Source: Bifidobacterium breve (GTDB lineage Bacteria; Actinomycetota; Acidimicrobiia; Acidimicrobiales; Ilumatobacteraceae). From it: a stretch of 9,315 bases of DNA. Positions 6,472-9,315 of this stretch are shown here, piece after piece (position 1 is the first letter of the stretch; each line of letters begins with the position of its first letter). The translations under genes were made by a program, and so were the position numbers. The notes below the pieces were generated by a model that did not search any database, was not told where the DNA came from, and saw nothing but the letters and a program-made list of their open reading frames with translations. The stretch covers positions 1-9,315 of the forward strand of contig CAMDBY010000061.1 in assembly GCA_945889575.1 (NCBI GenBank), written 5' to 3'.

Positions 6472-8814
6472 ATGGGTGACACGATGCATCAACCCCAGAC
6501 AAGTACGGTGTTTTGTGTTGTGAAGTCCCCTCTGAATTGGTCCGTGCGCTTTGGCGTTGCTCTCGTGGCATCTTCGATGTTGTTGACGGGCATAGTCATC
6601 GGTGCAGCACCACAGGTATGGCGGGTACTCAATGCACACCAAGAGACGCCAGTGGTACTTCCAATCTTCAGTGGGCTATCAACTCGAACACGCATCATGG
6701 GTGTTGCTGATAAGCAAATTGGTGTCTTTGAATTGGAGAACAGTCAGCCACTGGATATCGCTTCGGTTCCAGACATTGTTGTTGCAGCAGTGTTGGCGGT
6801 AGAAGATTCTGGTTTTTATCAACACAAGGGCGTGAACCTTCGTGCGCTCGTGCGTGCCACCCTGGCAAATTTTCAATTTTCAAGTGGCAGACAGGGCGCG
6901 TCCACCATTACGCAACAGGTTGTGAAAAATGAGTTCCTTGCAGGTTTGCCGCGAGACGGCAGATACAAGATTCTGCAAGCCCGATATGCAGTAATGATGG
7001 AAAAAAAAGTGTCGAAGGCACAAATTGTGGAGCGCTATCTCAACACAGTGTTCTTCGGAAACAATGCCTACGGCATTCAAGCTGCAGCTGATGTGTACTT
7101 TCAAAAGAAGGTCTCTGAGCTCTCTTTGACTGAAGCAGGGTTCTTGGCTGGTCTTGTTCGTGCGCCATCCACATTTGACCCCATTCGTCGGCCAGAACAG
7201 TCGCGGCGTCGATTTGAGCAAGTACTTCAGCGCTTTATTGATGTCGGTCTGATGACGACAGAGCAACGCGATACAACATTGGAAACGTGGCAGCCACCAG
7301 AATCTGTCACTAGTGCTCCAGAGAGACCGACAAGTCGTACATATTTCACTGAGATGGTGCGTGACTATTTGTTGAACAAGTCAACAATTCTTGGTGCAAC
7401 ATATCCCGAGCGGTACAACGCGTTGTTCCGTGGCGGAATTACGGTGCACACCACCATTGACCCAGTGTTACAAGCAAAAGCTGAGAAAGCAGCAAAGGAG
7501 AAACTGCCTGCCAACAAGACCGGAATTCAATCATCAATGATGTCGTTAGATACAGCCACTGGAGCGATGCGCGCAATTGTGGGTGGACCCGGATTCTCGC
7601 CTGGTCGTAACGAAGTGAACCTTGCACTGCGTCGACGCCAAACGGGTTCAAGTGTCAAGTTGTTTGTACTGACTGCAGCGTTAGAAGCGGGTGCTCAGGC
7701 AAGTGACCTAATTGATGGAACCTTGCCCTGCACGTTTCCCAATCCAGGTCTCCCGGAAGAACCTTTTGTGATTACAAAGGGTGTCAGTCATCCTGTGTCG
7801 CCCCTGGCAGAACAAACATGGCTGTCAATTAACTGTGCCTATGCACGCCTGGCTCAAATTGTTGGACTCAATCGTGTGGTCAATATGACATACAGACTCG
7901 CATCATCGAGTTATCTTTCGCGAGATCTGTACACCATTCAGCCGTATGCAAGCTTTTCGACCGGCGCCAATGAATTGAGTGCACTTGATATGGCCTCTGG
8001 CACCCAAACAATCGCCAATGGGGGAATTCATAATGAGCCGTACTTCATTGAAAAAATTGAAGGTCCGAGTGGGTTGTTGTACCAACACACATTGGCGCCA
8101 TCACAAGTGATCACGAAAGAAATTGCAGATGCGCAAGTTGACATTTTAAAGCAAACACTTATCAAAGGAACAGCGCGGCGTGACCCATTAGAAGGCAACC
8201 GTCCTGCAGGCGGCAAAACGGGTACACAAGATGAAAACACCAACGCGTGGTTTGTCGGCTTTACGAAGCAACTCACGACTGCCGTGTGGGTGGGTGACCC
8301 GAAGGGGTACACGCCGATGGTCAACATTCCTGAGTTCAAAGCTGATGGTGTTTCACGAGTGACGGGTAATGCGTACCCTGTGAAGATTTGGAAGGCATAC
8401 ATGGATGCAGCGCATACTGATTTGCCGGTTCTGAATTGGGATTCACCACCACCGCCGAAGCGCAATCCGTTGCGGCTCTATCTACCTGGCGTTGATTGCA
8501 TTGCAGAATTGGTGTCAGGAAAGTTGCCGAAAGCATCGACTGGCACAATCACCACAGTTGTACCTACGGTTACTACGTCGACGCTTCCAGTGGTACCTAC
8601 CACCACGACTACGGTGCCAGGCGTTGTCGGTGTTCCTGTTGCGCCGCCTGCCACCGTGTACCGAGGCGCTGTAGTCAGGGTTGTTGACCCCGGAACAACA
8701 ATTGCGCCGACTGATACGAATCCGTTGACACCTGTGATTGGTGTTGATCCTGCTCGCTATTACGTCTATAACTGTGCAAAAGGCATTCCAGCATCCATTA
8801 AGACCATCCCTTAG
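6472..8814 (+). CDS. Class A penicillin-binding protein (bifunctional GT51 / transpeptidase)
   Basis: This 780-residue membrane-anchored enzyme polymerises lipid II glycan and cross-links peptidoglycan stems outside the cell. A short cytoplasmic N-terminus precedes one membrane segment at about 26-48. The GT51 domain follows: motif 1 EDSGFYQHKG with Glu111, motif 2 GASTITQQ at 142-149, motif 3 region around YKILQ at 165-169, and motif 4 IVERYLNTVFFGNNAYG at 185-201. In motif 3 the expected K-x-x-E reads K166-I-L-Q169 (codon CAA, 6976-6978), so the second catalytic Glu is replaced. The transpeptidase domain is complete: S393-S-V-K396, S452-I-N454 and K582-T-G-T585. The C-terminus has PPPP at 659-662, then a Thr/Val/Pro-rich stretch at about 689-750 bracketed by Cys676 and Cys768. 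ATG 6484 is an alternative start because GGGTGA at 6474-6479 could serve it, whereas ATG 6472 has no ribosome site. No gene symbol can be chosen safely (ponA/pbp1-like). Confidence 0.95.
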   Translation: MGDTMHQPQTSTVFCVVKSPLNWSVRFGVALVASSMLLTGIVIGAAPQVWRVLNAHQETPVVLPIFSGLSTRTRIMGVADKQIGVFELENSQPLDIASVPDIVVAAVLAVEDSGFYQHKGVNLRALVRATLANFQFSSGRQGASTITQQVVKNEFLAGLPRDGRYKILQARYAVMMEKKVSKAQIVERYLNTVFFGNNAYGIQAAADVYFQKKVSELSLTEAGFLAGLVRAPSTFDPIRRPEQSRRRFEQVLQRFIDVGLMTTEQRDTTLETWQPPESVTSAPERPTSRTYFTEMVRDYLLNKSTILGATYPERYNALFRGGITVHTTIDPVLQAKAEKAAKEKLPANKTGIQSSMMSLDTATGAMRAIVGGPGFSPGRNEVNLALRRRQTGSSVKLFVLTAALEAGAQASDLIDGTLPCTFPNPGLPEEPFVITKGVSHPVSPLAEQTWLSINCAYARLAQIVGLNRVVNMTYRLASSSYLSRDLYTIQPYASFSTGANELSALDMASGTQTIANGGIHNEPYFIEKIEGPSGLLYQHTLAPSQVITKEIADAQVDILKQTLIKGTARRDPLEGNRPAGGKTGTQDENTNAWFVGFTKQLTTAVWVGDPKGYTPMVNIPEFKADGVSRVTGNAYPVKIWKAYMDAAHTDLPVLNWDSPPPPKRNPLRLYLPGVDCIAELVSGKLPKASTGTITTVVPTVTTSTLPVVPTTTTTVPGVVGVPVAPPATVYRGAVVRVVDPGTTIAPTDTNPLTPVIGVDPARYYVYNCAKGIPASIKTIP

Positions 8815-8840
8815 GGGCGCCAGTACCTAATGTGGTGTTG

Positions 8841-9315
8841 ATGCTTCTTTGGTTTATCGGCACTGCGTTTATTTCGGTCTTATTTGTTTTTCGCGACGAC
8901 CGGTTTGATTACAGAGTGCTTGCTCTTGGTGCACTGTTGCCAGACTTGATCGACATTTTCTCTGGGGGAGCATGGGTGTTTCATTCAGTTCTCGGAAGCG
9001 TCCTTGCGTTAGCACTCGTTATGGCGTTTGCACGAAGGGGTACGGCTGCTCGACGCATGTCATTAGCAATCCCCATCGGAATGTTCATGCACTTGGTCTT
9101 CGATGGGGCCTTCAACAATACAAAGGTCTTCTGGTGGCCGTTTGCCGGCTTCAATTTTGGAGGGGCATCAATCCCAAGTTTCGACCGCATTGGGCTTGAC
9201 GTAATTCTCGAAATTGCCGGGGCTGCCATGTTGACATGGGTCTGGCGCACTAACAATTTGTCGTCTCCTCGTGCCCGTCAAGAATTCTTTCGCACTGGCC
9301 GGCTTGTATTGGAAA
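8841..9315 (+). CDS. Small multi-spanning membrane protein, YdjM/DUF457-like, C-terminus cut
   Basis: An open frame of 158 codons runs from ATG 8841 to the window end without a stop. The protein opens with a hydrophobic segment (MLLWFIGTAFISVLFVF), then RDDRFDYR. Further hydrophobic segments lie at about 26-40, 49-64, 76-88 and 119-135. Conserved-looking polar residues sit in or next to them: LLPDLID (Asp35, Asp38), FHSVLGS (His48), MHLVFDGAF (His84, Asp88) and VFWWPF. The order PD(I/L)D, HS, H-x3-D and WP matches the membrane-bound metal-dependent hydrolase family of E. coli YdjM (DUF457), where such residues are thought to bind metal. No activity is established for this protein. It starts 26 bp after the penicillin-binding protein stop and is probably co-transcribed, so a cell-envelope role is possible. 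In-frame GTGs at 8832 and 8835 are alternative starts, and no clear ribosome site distinguishes them. Confidence 0.72.
   Translation, partial: MLLWFIGTAFISVLFVFRDDRFDYRVLALGALLPDLIDIFSGGAWVFHSVLGSVLALALVMAFARRGTAARRMSLAIPIGMFMHLVFDGAFNNTKVFWWPFAGFNFGGASIPSFDRIGLDVILEIAGAAMLTWVWRTNNLSSPRARQEFFRTGRLVLE

Noticed and set aside
7001..7008. A run of eight A bases in the penicillin-binding protein gene as a slippage or frameshift site
   Set aside because: It encodes Glu-Lys-Lys in a region where the normal frame continues through all downstream motifs, and there is no sign of a functional alternative frame.
8028..8465. A 145-codon antisense frame within the penicillin-binding protein gene
   Set aside because: It sits opposite the conserved KTG region, and the apparent protein has no family resemblance, so it is explained as a mirror of the coding strand.

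Overview
The window looks like chromosome of an actinobacterium, most likely of the Acidimicrobiia type. The grounds are a mid-range GC content, an F420-type luciferase-like oxidoreductase of the MSMEG_2516 family, an LldD2-like FMN dehydrogenase, and a class A penicillin-binding protein with a Thr/Pro-rich tail. This placement is inference from protein character; no rRNA or other phylogenetic marker is present. Coding density is very high, genes overlap or nearly touch, and I see no tRNA, insertion sequence, CRISPR array or phage gene.

Left part (1-3711, all minus strand): five genes read leftward in the order FMN-dependent alpha-hydroxy-acid dehydrogenase, TIGR03792-family small protein, YdhF-like aldo/keto reductase, SsuD-like FMNH2-dependent monooxygenase, and DUF3237-family protein (cut by the window edge). 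The first three junctions overlap (one TAATG, two ATGA) and the fourth gap is 21 bp, so this is very probably one translationally coupled operon. Together the genes suggest oxidative handling of a small organic compound. The monooxygenase plus aldo/keto reductase pair recalls the desulfonation and aldehyde-reduction steps of the sulfoquinovose monooxygenase (Smo) route, but the substrate cannot be read from sequence.

Middle (3712-5511, plus strand): a divergent intergenic region of about 100 bp leads into formate-tetrahydrofolate ligase (fhs), a one-carbon metabolism enzyme with intact motifs. It ends one base before the stop of a convergent F420-type luciferase-like oxidoreductase (5513-6454, minus).

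Right part (6472-9315, plus strand): a class A penicillin-binding protein begins 17 bp from the divergent start of the F420-type gene. It has a complete transpeptidase domain, but its glycosyltransferase domain carries Gln where the second catalytic Glu is expected. It is followed by the start of a small membrane protein resembling the YdjM/DUF457 membrane-bound hydrolase family, cut by the window end.

The main candidates for something undescribed are the five-gene oxidoreductase cassette and two substitutions at catalytic positions: Asp to Glu in the aldo/keto reductase and Glu to Gln in the glycosyltransferase domain.
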